Shown here in pieces: positions 49,905 through 60,305 of a stretch of 64,000 bases of DNA. The notes under the pieces were generated by a model that did not search any database, was not told the DNA's origin, and was given only the letters and a program-made list of their open reading frames with translations. The stretch covers positions 124,001-188,000 of the forward strand of contig NZ_KB904758.1 of assembly GCF_000380185.1 (NCBI RefSeq). Direction: 5' to 3'. Every line of letters begins with the position of its first letter. Position 1 is the stretch's first letter. This DNA comes from Thiofilum flexile DSM 14609. GTDB lineage: Bacteria > Pseudomonadota > Gammaproteobacteria > Thiotrichales > Thiotrichaceae. Made by a program: the position numbers and the translations under genes.

Positions 49905-50615
49905 TTAAAACATTGGATCAATAACGAGTTTTTCACCATTTAAATAGATCATAGCGGGACGACTTTTGAGAGGAGTATCTACCTCATCTAACAATCGATA
50001 ACGTCCTGCAATCGCTACTAATTCTGCTTCTAATTTTTGACAAAAAATACGGGCTTGCGTATCTCCTAAAATACCGGCTAATACTCTTCCGCGCAATGAG
50101 CCATAAACGTGCACAGACCCCGCCGCTAACAGCTCGGAGCCAGCACTAGTATGTTGCAGCACCACAATATCGCCCTCTAATGCACAGATTTGTTGCCCTG
50201 AACGCACCGGCTTATCGACCAAAACCATATGCGGTTGCGCCGGATTTGTCGCCGGTTTTGGCGGGGTCATATCGACCGGAATAGACGTCTGTGAGCTGCG
50301 TGCAACCGCTCCCGGACGTAAAGTAGCCCACCCTGACTGCATGGCTTGCTCAATTAAGTGCTCTGGGAAGTTACGCAAGCCTACTGGAATGAAATCGGCT
50401 TCGCGTATAACATCTGCCAAAACTTTTAGATCAATATTTTGGCAATCTGCACTAATCCCCTGACAATCCACGATGATAGGCCCTCTGGATAATACAGGTG
50501 ATATTTCACGTTTTTGCTTGAGGGCTACACCAATAGCCTCTACATCACTAGATTGTAGTGCCAATACATTGACTAGCGTCATTTCTCCTTTAAAAATAAA
50601 GGGTTGTTGCGTCAT
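49905..50615 (-). CDS. minC: Septum-site-determining protein MinC
   Basis: The 236-residue protein has the N-terminal FtsZ-inhibiting domain (about residues 1-100) and the C-terminal beta-helix that binds MinD (GSVHVYGSLRGRVLAGILGDTQARIF, about residues 165-190). It blocks FtsZ polymerisation near the poles. It stands first in minCDE with a 129-base gap before minD, long enough for an internal promoter. A GGAG-rich site precedes the ATG. Confidence 0.96.
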   Translation of the reverse strand: MTQQPFIFKGEMTLVNVLALQSSDVEAIGVALKQKREISPVLSRGPIIVDCQGISADCQNIDLKVLADVIREADFIPVGLRNFPEHLIEQAMQSGWATLRPGAVARSSQTSIPVDMTPPKPATNPAQPHMVLVDKPVRSGQQICALEGDIVVLQHTSAGSELLAAGSVHVYGSLRGRVLAGILGDTQARIFCQKLEAELVAIAGRYRLLDEVDTPLKSRPAMIYLNGEKLVIDPMF

Positions 50616-50794
50616 AAGTTGTCCTCCTTGTCACTAACTATGAGCCTTCGTATGGATCAGCTAGCTTTAAATTCAACCTTATCGAAAAATTTTTATCTTT
50701 TCATAAGGATTTGTTATATTTGTGACCAAGTTGAAATTAATGAATATCAACCTAAACCACTCCTGAATAACTAAGCTTGCTGGAATTTATAATC

Positions 50795-52145
50795 ATGAGC
50801 AGGAGCAATCATCGCCCCTTTTTTCCCTATATTGCCTTAGTAGGGGTTCTTAATTGTTGTTCAATGGGCTATCTCGCGGCAGCAGAAACAGCCTCTTCAA
50901 CTAAGTTACCCGAATTAGGCAGTGTCGCTAGCCCCTCAGAGCAATTTCGTATAGCCGAACGCTATATTAAGGGAGTAGGCGTAGAAAGCAACCCAGAACT
51001 AGGTATGCAATGGCTACGTTTAGCAGCGGCACAACAATACCCTAAAGCACTCTATGAACTTGCTTTTCACTATGAGCATGGCATTGATACAAAGCAAGAC
51101 ACTAATAAAGCTATTAATTTATACAAACAAGCAGCCTCCTTAGGCTATATGGATAGCTCAATTTAACTTAGGCTTTTTGTACATTAAAACCGGGGATGTT
51201 AAACAAGCCCGTGATTGGTTAGAAAAAGCCGCCCTGCAAAATGATCGGGATGCACAATATAACCTTTCTCTGATCTATGCAGATAATAGGCTAGATGGCG
51301 ACACAGATAATCAAAAACTTATCGAATGGTTGACCAAAGCCGCAGAAAATAAGCATCGCGATGCCCAATTCAATCTAGGCACCCGTTATCTACAGGGAAA
51401 TGGCATTGAAAAAAACCTAGAAAAAGCGGCCTATTGGTTTACTGCTGCAGCCAATCAAGGCGATGCGGCGGCTCAATTTAATTTAGGGCTGATGTATGAA
51501 GGCGGCGAAGGTGTGACCAAAGATATAGGCAAAGCGATCGAATGGTATCGCAAAGCAGCCGAACAAAACGAAGCGGGGGCACAATATAATCTTGGTATCA
51601 AATATGTCTTAGGGGAAGGCATTGAGCAAGATACTGATAAGGGTATTGAATGGGTCTCTAAAGCAGCAGAAAACAAGAACCCTGCCGCACAATACATGAT
51701 GGCCTACCTCTTTAATCAAGGGAGTGACCTCCCGCATGATCCCACCCTCGCCTTATATTGGTATAAGGCTTCTGCCGAACAGGGCTATCCTGAAGCACAA
51801 TATAATCTGGCGATGATGTTTGCTAAAGGTGAAGGCGTGGAGCAAGACTATAAAGAGTCGCTCTTTTGGGTACGCAAAGCCGCACAAGCCAATCATATTA
51901 ATGCTCAATATAGTCTAGGTACTTTCTTAGCCAAAGGTCTAGGTACGACTAAAAATCTGCCTGAGGCAGCTTTCTGGCTATCACTAGCTGCCGCAAAAGG
52001 TGAGCAACACGCGATTGAAAACCGTGATGTGGTGATGGAAATGCTCAGTACAGCCGAACAAGATGATGTAAAAAAACGCATTGATGTTGAACTAGCTAAA
52101 AATCCGTCTAACAATACCTCCACCTCCTCCACTAACTCGCAATAA
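50795..52145 (+). pseudogene. Exported Sel1-repeat protein, split by a one-base frameshift
   Basis: The first frame (50795-51166) has a signal peptide (about residues 1-31) and two Sel1-like repeats, ending early in YMDSSI-stop. Removing one base near 51153-51155 restores YMDAQFNLGFLY and continues into the second frame to 52145, which carries about eight more Sel1 repeats (the AQYNLG pattern every 36 residues). Intact, it would be a ~449-residue periplasmic helical scaffold. It may be a real mutation, phase variation or an assembly error. Codon use is like the neighbours on both sides of the break. Confidence 0.85.
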
Positions 52146-52152
52146 GCGACTG

Positions 52153-52173
52153 GGGTAGACCTTGCGTCTACCC
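52153..52173. terminator. Hairpin after the Sel1-repeat gene
   Basis: GGGTAGAC and GTCTACCC pair over eight bases with loop CTTGC, seven bases after the stop codon. No T-run follows. Confidence 0.45.
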
Positions 52174-52292
52174 TTAGGATGAAGTACGTCATCCTCTACA
52201 CTCCCTCAAATTCCTCTTTTCACAGAATCAAAAGTTCACCCCATGCGTAGATCAGAGTAAAATATTGCGTTTTATTGTGTTGGGATACCTCG

Positions 52293-55200
52293 ATGAGCGC
52301 TTGGCTAAAACCGATTTTCCCCCCTCCTCCGGCTGGCTCGACCTATTGGGGGCAATTACAAGGCAGTGCCCAAAGCCTACTCATAGCAAATGCCGCCGAA
52401 CAACATAAAGGTGTCGTCTTACTCTTAACAGCAGATATTCATGCAGCACTGCGACTCGAAGCGGCTCTACGGTTTTTTACCCCTAGCACACCTCTGCATA
52501 TTTTTCCCGACTGGGAAACCCTGCCCTATGATATTTTTTCACCGCTTGAGGATATTGTCTCTGAGCGTTTAAAACTGCTCTCCAGACTCTCTAGTATGAC
52601 GCAGGGCATTTTAATCGTGCCGATGACGACCTTAATGCATCGCCTCCCGCCCACGCACTATATACATGCGCATACCCTGAATGTCACCGCTGGGGACTCC
52701 TTTAAAGTCGATACCTTTCGTCAACAGTTAGAGCAAGCGGGGTATCGGGCAGTTAATCAAGTTATTGAGCATGGTGAATATGCGACCCGTGGCTCGATCT
52801 TTGACCTATTCCCTATGGGGAGCGATGTTCCTTATCGTATTGATCTATTTGATGATGAAATTGAAAGTATTCGCAGTTTCGACCCTGAAACGCAGCGTAC
52901 TCAAGACAAAGTTAAGCAGATTGAGCTATTACCCGCACGCGAATTCCCACTAGATAAATCCGGCATTGAACGATTCAAACAAAACTACCGCAATCAATTA
53001 GGTGGAGATCTCAGCCGTAGTCAAGTCTATGATGCGGTGAGCAAAGGTAATCCTCCGGCGGGTGTGGAGTATTACTTACCCTTATTTTTTGAACATACCG
53101 CTACCCTATTTGATTACCTGCCTGAGCGTACCTTAATTATTTTTGAAGAGCATGCTCAACCAGCAATTGCGAGCTTCTGGCAGACTATTGAACATCGCTA
53201 TGAAGAGCGCCGCCATGATATTGAGCGCCCCCTATTGGAGCCTAAAAAGGTCTTTATTGATCCGGCTGCACTTCAGTATGAATTAGGGCGTTATCGGCGT
53301 ATTCAAGTCGCACAAGGGACGGAACAAGTCGGCACCCACTACCCTACTTACTCACTCCCCCCCTTATTAGTCCAAAATAAACACGAACAGCCTTTAATTT
53401 TTCTCACTGAGTTTCTCAAGCACCTCAAAGGGCGCGTTTTATTTACCGCTGAATCAGCCGGACGGCGTGAGGCTTTGCTGCAATTACTGCGCGATAATCA
53501 CTTAAGTGTCAAAGTGTTTGATAGCTGGCAAGCGTTTTTAGACTCTACAGAAGCTATGGCGATTACCGTCGCACCATTAGAGTCTGGTTTTTGGCTGAAA
53601 GAGCCAGCGCTGGCGGTTATTCCTGAGACACTATTACACGGTGCCCCTGTACAGCAACAACGCCGCCGTAAAAAAGCGACCCGTGATGCTGACTCGATTA
53701 TTCGCAATCTCACCGATTTGAATCAGGGCGCTCCCATTGTGCATGAGGAGCATGGGGTCGGACGCTATTTAGGGATGCAGACCATTACCACCGGCGGCAT
53801 GACCTCTGAATATTTAACCCTCGAATATGCAGGAGGTGATCGGCTATATGTGCCCGTCACTGCTTTGCATCTCATTAGTCGCTATACCGGTGTATCCCCT
53901 GATGCAGCACCCCTACATAAATTAGGCAATGAGCAATGGAGCAAAAGTCGTCAAAAGGCGGCGGAAAAAGCTCGTGATGTCGCTGCTGAACTCTTAGATA
54001 TCCATGCCCGCCGCGCGGCACAACAAGGCCAAGCTTTTGAGTTTAATGAGCTGGAGTATCAACAATTCTCCGCCGGTTTCCCGTTTGAGGAAACACCGGA
54101 TCAAGCCTTAGCCATTGAATCAGTGATTAGAGATATGCGCTCCTCACAACCGATGGATCGGGTGGTGTGTGGGGATGTAGGCTTTGGTAAAACCGAGGTT
54201 GCCATGCGAGCAACCTTTATTGCAGCGAATGCGGGTAAGCAAGTCGCTATTATTGCCCCCACTACCCTACTCGTGCAGCAACATCTTAATAATTTCCGTG
54301 ATCGTTTTGCCGATTGGCCGTTTGCGATTGAATCTTTATCCCGCTTTAAAAGTGCAGCCCAAATCAAACAAGCACTCGATAAGGTAAAGGCTGGTCATAT
54401 TGATATCGTGATTGGTACACATAAACTGCTGCAAGAGGATGTGATTTTTAAAAATCTGGGCTTAGTGATTATTGACGAGGAACACCGCTTTGGGGTGCGC
54501 CATAAAGAGCAACTTAAAAAGCTCCGCGCCAATGTGGATATGCTCACCATGACGGCCACTCCTATCCCCCGCACGCTGAATATGTCGCTCTCTGGCTTGC
54601 GTGACCTATCCATTATTGCCACTCCGCCGGTACAACGCCATGCCATTAAAACCTTTGTTACCGAGTGGAGTAATACCCTCATTCAAGAAGCCTGTGCACG
54701 GGAAATCGCTCGTGGTGGGCAGGTTTATGTGCTCCATAATGAAGTCGATACCATTGGCAAAATGGTCGACGACATCCAAACCCTACTCCCACAAGCCAAA
54801 ATCCAATACGCTCACGGACAAATGCGTGAGCGCGAATTAGAAAGTATTATGCAGGACTTTTACCATCAACGTTTCCAGATTTTGGTAGCCACTACTATTA
54901 TTGAAAACGGGATTGACGTCCCTTCTGCTAATACCATTATTATCCATCGCGCTGATAAATTAGGCTTAGCACAGCTACACCAACTGCGCGGACGGGTCGG
55001 GCGTTCACATCATCGGGCTTATGCGTATTTAATTACCCCACCAAAAAAACACCTCACCCCTGATGCACAAAAACGTTTAGAGGCGATTGAATCCTTAGAA
55101 GATTTAGGGGTTGGCTTTACTTTAGCGACTCATGATCTGGAAATTCGCGGGGCGGGTGAGTTATTAGGTGAGGATCAAAGCGGACAAATCCAAGAAATCG

Positions 55201-55724
55201 GCTTCCATTTGTATAATGATTTATTGCAGCGGGCGGTACGTGCATTAAAAACGGGGCAAATGATTGATTTAGCACAGCCTACTCAACCGCCTACTACCAT
55301 TGATTTAGGCAGCCCTACCCTAATTCCCGAAAGCTATTTACCCGATGTGCATAGCCGCTTGATTTTATATAAGCGCATTGCTAGTGCAGAAGATCAAATG
55401 GCCTTAGATGAGTTACAAGTAGAAATGATAGATCGCTTTGGTTTATTACCCGAACCGACGAAAGCTTTATTTGCCGCGACTGAAATTAAATTACTCGCTC
55501 AACCCCTAGGTATTCGTAAACTAGATATGCATGCTACCGGAGGGCGCATTTTATTTGATGCCAAACCGAATATTGATCCGCTGAAAATTATTCAACTGAT
55601 ACAAAAACGCCCCTGGGAGTTTAAATTAGAAGGCTCAGATAAACTAAAGCTTTTAAAAGAAATAGCGAATGCTGAAGAAAGAATAGGATGGCTTAAAAAA
55701 TTACTCAATGATTTTAGGAGCTAA
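52293..55724 (+). CDS. mfd: Transcription-repair coupling factor Mfd
   Basis: At 1143 residues it has the E. coli-like domain order: UvrB-homology region (about 1-340), the RNA-polymerase-interaction domain (HEEHGVGRYLG and TLEYAGGDRLYVPV near residue 490), superfamily 2 helicase motifs (CGDVGFGKTEVAMRA, DEEHRFGVRHKE, TMTATPIPRTL), the RecG-like TRG part (GRVGRSHHRAYAYL), and the C-terminal regulatory domain. It removes stalled RNA polymerase at DNA lesions and recruits UvrA. ATG at 52293 fits the family. Confidence 0.97.
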   Translation: MSAWLKPIFPPPPAGSTYWGQLQGSAQSLLIANAAEQHKGVVLLLTADIHAALRLEAALRFFTPSTPLHIFPDWETLPYDIFSPLEDIVSERLKLLSRLSSMTQGILIVPMTTLMHRLPPTHYIHAHTLNVTAGDSFKVDTFRQQLEQAGYRAVNQVIEHGEYATRGSIFDLFPMGSDVPYRIDLFDDEIESIRSFDPETQRTQDKVKQIELLPAREFPLDKSGIERFKQNYRNQLGGDLSRSQVYDAVSKGNPPAGVEYYLPLFFEHTATLFDYLPERTLIIFEEHAQPAIASFWQTIEHRYEERRHDIERPLLEPKKVFIDPAALQYELGRYRRIQVAQGTEQVGTHYPTYSLPPLLVQNKHEQPLIFLTEFLKHLKGRVLFTAESAGRREALLQLLRDNHLSVKVFDSWQAFLDSTEAMAITVAPLESGFWLKEPALAVIPETLLHGAPVQQQRRRKKATRDADSIIRNLTDLNQGAPIVHEEHGVGRYLGMQTITTGGMTSEYLTLEYAGGDRLYVPVTALHLISRYTGVSPDAAPLHKLGNEQWSKSRQKAAEKARDVAAELLDIHARRAAQQGQAFEFNELEYQQFSAGFPFEETPDQALAIESVIRDMRSSQPMDRVVCGDVGFGKTEVAMRATFIAANAGKQVAIIAPTTLLVQQHLNNFRDRFADWPFAIESLSRFKSAAQIKQALDKVKAGHIDIVIGTHKLLQEDVIFKNLGLVIIDEEHRFGVRHKEQLKKLRANVDMLTMTATPIPRTLNMSLSGLRDLSIIATPPVQRHAIKTFVTEWSNTLIQEACAREIARGGQVYVLHNEVDTIGKMVDDIQTLLPQAKIQYAHGQMRERELESIMQDFYHQRFQILVATTIIENGIDVPSANTIIIHRADKLGLAQLHQLRGRVGRSHHRAYAYLITPPKKHLTPDAQKRLEAIESLEDLGVGFTLATHDLEIRGAGELLGEDQSGQIQEIGFHLYNDLLQRAVRALKTGQMIDLAQPTQPPTTIDLGSPTLIPESYLPDVHSRLILYKRIASAEDQMALDELQVEMIDRFGLLPEPTKALFAATEIKLLAQPLGIRKLDMHATGGRILFDAKPNIDPLKIIQLIQKRPWEFKLEGSDKLKLLKEIANAEERIGWLKKLLNDFRS

Positions 55725-55734
55725 ATCAACCCCA

Positions 55735-55852
55735 CCCCAGCCCTCCCCTTGGCAGGTGAGGGAACAACTCTTCCCTCTCCCCCAGCCAAGGGGGAGATTG
55801 AGAGGGGGTTCTACTCACCCAACCAAAGGGGAGACTGAAAGGGGGGTGTTGG
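55735..55852. repeat. GC-rich dispersed-repeat-like intergenic module with inverted and direct copies
   Basis: A 25-base unit with GGGGGAGATTGAGAGGGGG-like sequence (55784-55808) recurs nearby as AAGGGGAGACTGAAAGGGGG-like sequence (around 55823-55843), and an inverted relative lies at 55741-55766. CTCCCCC (55777-55783) and GGGGGAG (55790-55796) form a hairpin. Such CCCTCTCCCC-type repeats are common between genes in many genomes. It lies between convergent mfd and the Hsp31-like gene. Confidence 0.6.
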
Positions 55853-55853
55853 A

Positions 55854-56738
55854 CTAACTAACGCCTACTTCTTTTAATAAAGCGTCCGCTGCCAGAATAC
55901 CTAATTGATTAGCGGCTAAGGGACTATCACCCGTAATCAGCTTACGATCTTGATAGCACTGTCCACTAATGCCCTCATTGAGAATTTCCACACCAAGTGA
56001 TTTGAGTTTTTCACCTAATAACCACGGCATAGGCCCTGGAATATAGCCAATATCGACATTAGCCCCTAGGTCTAAACTATCAGGGAACACACAGATTTTA
56101 TAGCCTTTAAACAAAAAGTCTGACTCTGCTTCATTATGCGCGGCTGCTACTAATCCAGCCGGACCATGACACAGCGAGATCACATATTTATCATTAGCCA
56201 CTGCCCACTTTAATACTTGCTTGACCTCATCACTAAAGGGGATTGCATGCATCGCAGCATGTCCACCGGGAATAAACATACCGATATAGGGTGAGTCTTT
56301 ACCTAATTGTTTTTCTAGTACATCTGATAATTTCAGCGGCTGCTTAAATTTAGGTAGGTATTTCTCATAAACCGCCTGTACGGTTTCATCCTCACTCGGA
56401 AAAGCCCACATTTCCAATTTAACCGGATTACCCGATAAAGTTGCCACCTCAATTTCAAAGCCTGCTTGGTCTAAATGGTGCATGGGTAATAAAGTTTCTA
56501 CTGGATGATTACCCGTTGAGAAAAACTTACCATTGCCCATTAATAAATAGCGTTCATCGGAGGCAATCATGAGCACTTTCCATTTACCGCCCTGATAGGG
56601 TTTATTAAATTTTAACCCATCAAAATCTGTTTTTTTAGGAATATATAAACTTAAAGAGTAGGGAGAAGGGAAAAAAGCATTATGTTCAGCCACATCGGGG
56701 TTAGGTTGCTTATTTTTTACCTCATTATTAACAGTCAT
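55854..56738 (-). CDS. hchA: Hsp31/HchA-like DJ-1/PfpI protein (chaperone/glyoxalase III)
   Basis: The 294-residue protein aligns with E. coli HchA along its length: [11 protein letters not shown] (about residue 20), [25 protein letters not shown] (E81 at the active-site Glu), [10 protein letters not shown], and the nucleophile elbow SLCHGPAG with C190/H191. [15 protein letters not shown] follows near the end. It should act as a holding chaperone and/or methylglyoxal-detoxifying enzyme. The frame extends 31 codons upstream, but ATG at 56738 has AGGA nine bases ahead and matches the E. coli start. Confidence 0.93.
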   Translation of the reverse strand: MTVNNEVKNKQPNPDVAEHNAFFPSPYSLSLYIPKKTDFDGLKFNKPYQGGKWKVLMIASDERYLLMGNGKFFSTGNHPVETLLPMHHLDQAGFEIEVATLSGNPVKLEMWAFPSEDETVQAVYEKYLPKFKQPLKLSDVLEKQLGKDSPYIGMFIPGGHAAMHAIPFSDEVKQVLKWAVANDKYVISLCHGPAGLVAAAHNEAESDFLFKGYKICVFPDSLDLGANVDIGYIPGPMPWLLGEKLKSLGVEILNEGISGQCYQDRKLITGDSPLAANQLGILAADALLKEVGVS

Positions 56739-56989
56739 TTTATCCATCCTATAGAAAAAAACATTTATATTCGGCTTATAGAGTAGTATATTTAGGGGCA
56801 GCGAGTACAAAAACCCCCACTTTTTGAGCACATTTTAACCGTACCTCGCCTTTACTTTCTATCATTACTATTGATCATAAACATCATTTGCAGTGTCTAG
56901 TTATCCGTGATGTGACTCAAAAATAGATAACAATATTATTGGCTAGCCCCTGCTTAGAGTGAGCCTTTTAACCACATAACCACAGGCTG

Positions 56990-57481
56990 ATGAATATGCA
57001 CAGAATTGATTTAGAACGTGTCACCCTACAAGAACAACTCTTACGCTTTACCCATTTTGATGCTAATACCGCATGGGAATTAGGTTGCCGTTTACGCCAC
57101 AAAGCTTTTGAACGTCAGCAGAGTTTAGTCATTGATATTACTGTGAATGGTTTTCAGTTATTTTGCTGTGCTATGGAGGGTACTACCCCGGAGAATACCG
57201 ATTGGGCACGGCGCAAGCGTAATGTAGTGCAGCGTTTTCAGCGTAGTTCCTATGCTATGGGGCTGCATTTTTCTCTCAAACAAGTTGATTTAATGGAAAA
57301 ATACGGTCTACCCAGCAGTGATTATGCCGCACACGGTGGCTGCTTTCCGATTCGCGTGAGTGATGTGATGGTCGGTACGGTCGTAGTCTCTGGATTACCA
57401 CAACGGGATGATCATAATCTGGTGATTGAGGTATTGTGTGAAATGCTACATCAACCCATAGAGCAGCTACGTTTGCCCTAA
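56990..57481 (+). CDS. UPF0303 / GlcG-HbpS-like (heme-degrading domain) family protein
   Basis: A 163-residue soluble protein resembling UPF0303: WELGCRLRHKAFERQQSLVIDITVNG (about residues 25-50), WARRKRNVVQRFQRSS (about residues 68-83) and AAHGGCFPIRV near residue 112. The wider family (PF03928) includes HbpS and proteins of unknown role. No partner is suggested by the neighbours, which face other ways. Confidence 0.8.
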   Translation: MNMHRIDLERVTLQEQLLRFTHFDANTAWELGCRLRHKAFERQQSLVIDITVNGFQLFCCAMEGTTPENTDWARRKRNVVQRFQRSSYAMGLHFSLKQVDLMEKYGLPSSDYAAHGGCFPIRVSDVMVGTVVVSGLPQRDDHNLVIEVLCEMLHQPIEQLRLP

Positions 57482-57504
57482 ATACTGGTAAAAGCAAAAC
57501 TGAT

Positions 57505-57580
57505 AAAAGCAAGCGGGTGTTTCTGGAGCAGTCTTGGCGGCAAGGATGTCGCCGTGCGGAAGAAACACCCGCTTGCTTTT
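57505..57580. terminator. Long nested hairpin between the UPF0303 gene and glnS
   Basis: The outer arms 57505-57524 and 57561-57580 are perfectly complementary over 20 bp, with A-run and T-run ends. The 36-base loop contains a second hairpin, GGCG/CGCC. Because the T-run is outside the stem on both strands, it can end both converging transcripts. Its size is unusual for a plain terminator and suggests a repeat element. Confidence 0.8.
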
Positions 57581-57594
57581 AGGTCGATATATAA

Positions 57595-59268
57595 CTAAGC
57601 CTCAGCACTTTTTTCCCATGTATCCTTCAGGCTAATCACACGATTAAACACTAAATGATCCGGTGTTGAATCTTGAGCATCTTGAATAAAATAACCTTGG
57701 CGCTCAAATTGATAACGGGTGTCTTTATCTGAGTGGGCAAGATTCACTTCCGCCTTACAGCCACGCAAAATAACCAAGCTATTGGGATTCATATAATCGA
57801 GGAAGTTTTTTCCGCCCGCGTCCGGTGCTACATCAGTAAACAAGCGATCATACAGACGCACTTCACAATCTACACTACTGCGAGCATCAACCCAATGAAT
57901 TACCCCTTTAGCTTTGACACCATCGGCTGGGTCTTTGCCTAAGGTATCCTCAATTACATTTGCATGTACCTCGACTATATTGCCTTGCTCATCCTTAATG
58001 GCCTTCACTGCTTCAATAATATAGGCACTACGTAGGCGCACCCGTTTACCTAATACTAAACGTTTAAATTGCTTATTAGCCTCTTCACGGAAATCGTCTT
58101 GTTCAATCCAAATTTCACGGCTAAAGGGTAAAGTGCGCGTACCAAAGGCTTCATTTTGAGGGTGATTATGTCCCAGCACCGTCTCGGTTTTAGTATCAGG
58201 ATAATTTAACAAAACCACTTTCAAAGGTTGCAAGACACACATCGCGCGGGGTGCATTGGTATTAAGGTCTTCTCGAATCGCATGTTCGAGCATACTAATA
58301 TCCACGACCCCTTCGACTTTAGTCACCCCTGCCATTTCGCAGAAATCACGCAAGGCTTTAGGGGTAAAGCCACGCCGACGCATACCCGCAATGGTAGGCA
58401 TACGCGGATCGTCCCAGCCATCAACATGTTTCTCATCGACTAATTGTTTTAGTTTGCGCTTACTGGTGACGGTGTAATTCACATTCAAACGCGAAAACTC
58501 GTATTGATGCGGTGTAGCAGGTACCGGAAGATTGGCAATAAACCACTCATATAATGGGCGATGATCTTCAAACTCTAAGGTACAAATCGAGTGTGTAATC
58601 CCCTCAATCGCATCGCTTTGACCATGTGCATAGTCATAGGAAGGATAGATACACCATTTATCACCCGTTTGATGATGGGAGGCTTTTTTAATGCGGTAAA
58701 TCACGGGGTCACGCAGATTGATATTAGGGGAGGCCATATCAATTTTAACTCGTAAGGCACAAGCCCCTTCTTCAAACTCACCTGAGCGCATTTTTTCAAA
58801 TAGCGCTAAATTTTCCTCGACGGTGCGATTACGGTAAGGGCTATCTTTGCCCACCTCGGTAAGTGTGCCGCGATATTGGCGCATTTCCTCAGCACTCAAA
58901 TCACACACATAGGCTTTACCGTGATTAATTAAATACAGTGCCCAGGCATAGAGTTGATCAAAATAGTCCGAGGCATAGCGTACTTTGCCTTCCCATTGAT
59001 AGCCTAACCATTGCACATCACGTTGAATAGACTCAACATATTCCTCATCCTCTTTGGCTGGATTGGTGTCGTCCATGCGTAAATTACAGACCCCACCATA
59101 ACGTTGTGCCAAACCAAAATTCAGCCAGATCGATTTAGCATGCCCTAAATGCAAATAGCCATTTGGCTCCGGTGGAAAACGCGTATGCACTTGGGTCACT
59201 TTGCCATTGCTTAGGTCGTCTTCGACAATTCTTTCGATAAAATTGAGTGGTTTAGTGGTCTCGCTCAT
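57595..59268 (-). CDS. glnS: Glutaminyl-tRNA synthetase
   Basis: The 557-residue protein is a class I synthetase. The HIGH motif is [16 protein letters not shown] (about residues 32-47) and the KMSKS equivalent is VTSKRK (about residue 268). [16 protein letters not shown] and [28 protein letters not shown] mark the GlnRS branch, and the C-terminal half is the anticodon-binding beta-barrel pair. It charges tRNA-Gln directly. Confidence 0.97.
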   Translation of the reverse strand: MSETTKPLNFIERIVEDDLSNGKVTQVHTRFPPEPNGYLHLGHAKSIWLNFGLAQRYGGVCNLRMDDTNPAKEDEEYVESIQRDVQWLGYQWEGKVRYASDYFDQLYAWALYLINHGKAYVCDLSAEEMRQYRGTLTEVGKDSPYRNRTVEENLALFEKMRSGEFEEGACALRVKIDMASPNINLRDPVIYRIKKASHHQTGDKWCIYPSYDYAHGQSDAIEGITHSICTLEFEDHRPLYEWFIANLPVPATPHQYEFSRLNVNYTVTSKRKLKQLVDEKHVDGWDDPRMPTIAGMRRRGFTPKALRDFCEMAGVTKVEGVVDISMLEHAIREDLNTNAPRAMCVLQPLKVVLLNYPDTKTETVLGHNHPQNEAFGTRTLPFSREIWIEQDDFREEANKQFKRLVLGKRVRLRSAYIIEAVKAIKDEQGNIVEVHANVIEDTLGKDPADGVKAKGVIHWVDARSSVDCEVRLYDRLFTDVAPDAGGKNFLDYMNPNSLVILRGCKAEVNLAHSDKDTRYQFERQGYFIQDAQDSTPDHLVFNRVISLKDTWEKSAEA

Positions 59269-59470
59269 GATGGATAGTTAACCCTTTAAAATAATGGTAG
59301 TGATTAGACTATGGTTAGGGATAGCTGTCTAGCCTAGGCTGAATGAGAGCCAATGACTCGCTTAGTTTATTATCAAAATGGGGACTTTTTACTGAGTTAC
59401 AAGCGCTGCGTTGAAAAGAGAGGTAGGTAACTGTTAGGTTAGTCCCTTATAGTATTTAAAGGAGTATTTT

Positions 59471-60256
59471 GTGATTAAGCAATGGATAATAGGTGGTGGG
59501 TTAATAGTTCTACTAGGATGCACTTACCCCATACAAGCCAATGATAGTAACGAGATTTCTATATTTAAGGCAGGTGCTATCATTTTTTCTACTTTTTATA
59601 ATCCAGATGGGAAAGGTATTGAGGTTCGAGCAACACTGGCAGATCAAGAAGATCATACGGTAGGTGAGATAAGAGTAACAACATTACTTCCCAGTATAAT
59701 AAAGCAAAACCTATTTTCTCCAACTACATTAAACCCTTTTAAATCTGCTTATGCAGTTTTTTATACTCCAACAGCCTTTAAACAGTTACAACGATGTCCT
59801 TTTATGGGGATAGAGTTTGATTTAGATAATAATCGTAAAACACAAGAGTGGTATATAGCCACCTCAACTGTGGGATGTGTAAAAAATCAATCTTATATTG
59901 ATGGAGCAACAGGGCATAATTGGATATTACAAAAAACAGAAACGGGATTATTTCGAGTATTGATGGAGAGCGAGAGTCCACTCTATTCTAATAAAGCTAA
60001 TTCTAAAAAAGGCTCTTATAAGCCCCTTGATACCTTTCATCATGTAATGAGATTTAACCCTGGTTCTAAATTAGGGTGTGGTGCAGTGCGTATTGACTGG
60101 ACTTATAACCCCACTAAACAACAATATCAAATGGGTAAAACTTATTTACAACAATCTAATTGTCCCAGTCCTGGTACTAATATTCAACGCCTGATGACCC
60201 GTATTAAAGGCGAGATTGATCCGTGGATGAATAAAAACTTAAAAGCCTTTCGCTAA
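59471..60256 (+). CDS. Exported protein of an unrecognised family (copy A)
   Basis: The 261-residue protein starts with GTG (GGAG six bases upstream) and a hydrophobic signal with a possible lipobox L-L-G-C at residue 17. The central segment CPFMGIEFDLDNN followed by T-x-E-W-Y-I and a second Cys recurs in the genes at 60749 and 63316. A late Cys (SKLGCGAVRIDWTYN) is shared with copy B, whose end is similar. I do not recognise the family and infer only an envelope location. Confidence 0.75.
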   Translation: MIKQWIIGGGLIVLLGCTYPIQANDSNEISIFKAGAIIFSTFYNPDGKGIEVRATLADQEDHTVGEIRVTTLLPSIIKQNLFSPTTLNPFKSAYAVFYTPTAFKQLQRCPFMGIEFDLDNNRKTQEWYIATSTVGCVKNQSYIDGATGHNWILQKTETGLFRVLMESESPLYSNKANSKKGSYKPLDTFHHVMRFNPGSKLGCGAVRIDWTYNPTKQQYQMGKTYLQQSNCPSPGTNIQRLMTRIKGEIDPWMNKNLKAFR

Positions 60257-60277
60257 TCACTACCCATTATCCCCAAC

Positions 60278-60305
60278 CAAAGCACTTTTTAAGCAGAGTG
60301 CTTTG
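60278..60305. terminator. Hairpin between convergent exported-protein gene and truncated rpn copy
   Basis: CAAAGCACT and AGTGCTTTG pair over nine bases across a 10-base loop. It lies between two converging stop codons. Confidence 0.5.

Noticed and set aside
56739-56831. 31-residue N-terminal extension of the Hsp31-like protein
   Set aside because: Family alignment and the AGGA site both favour the start at 56738.
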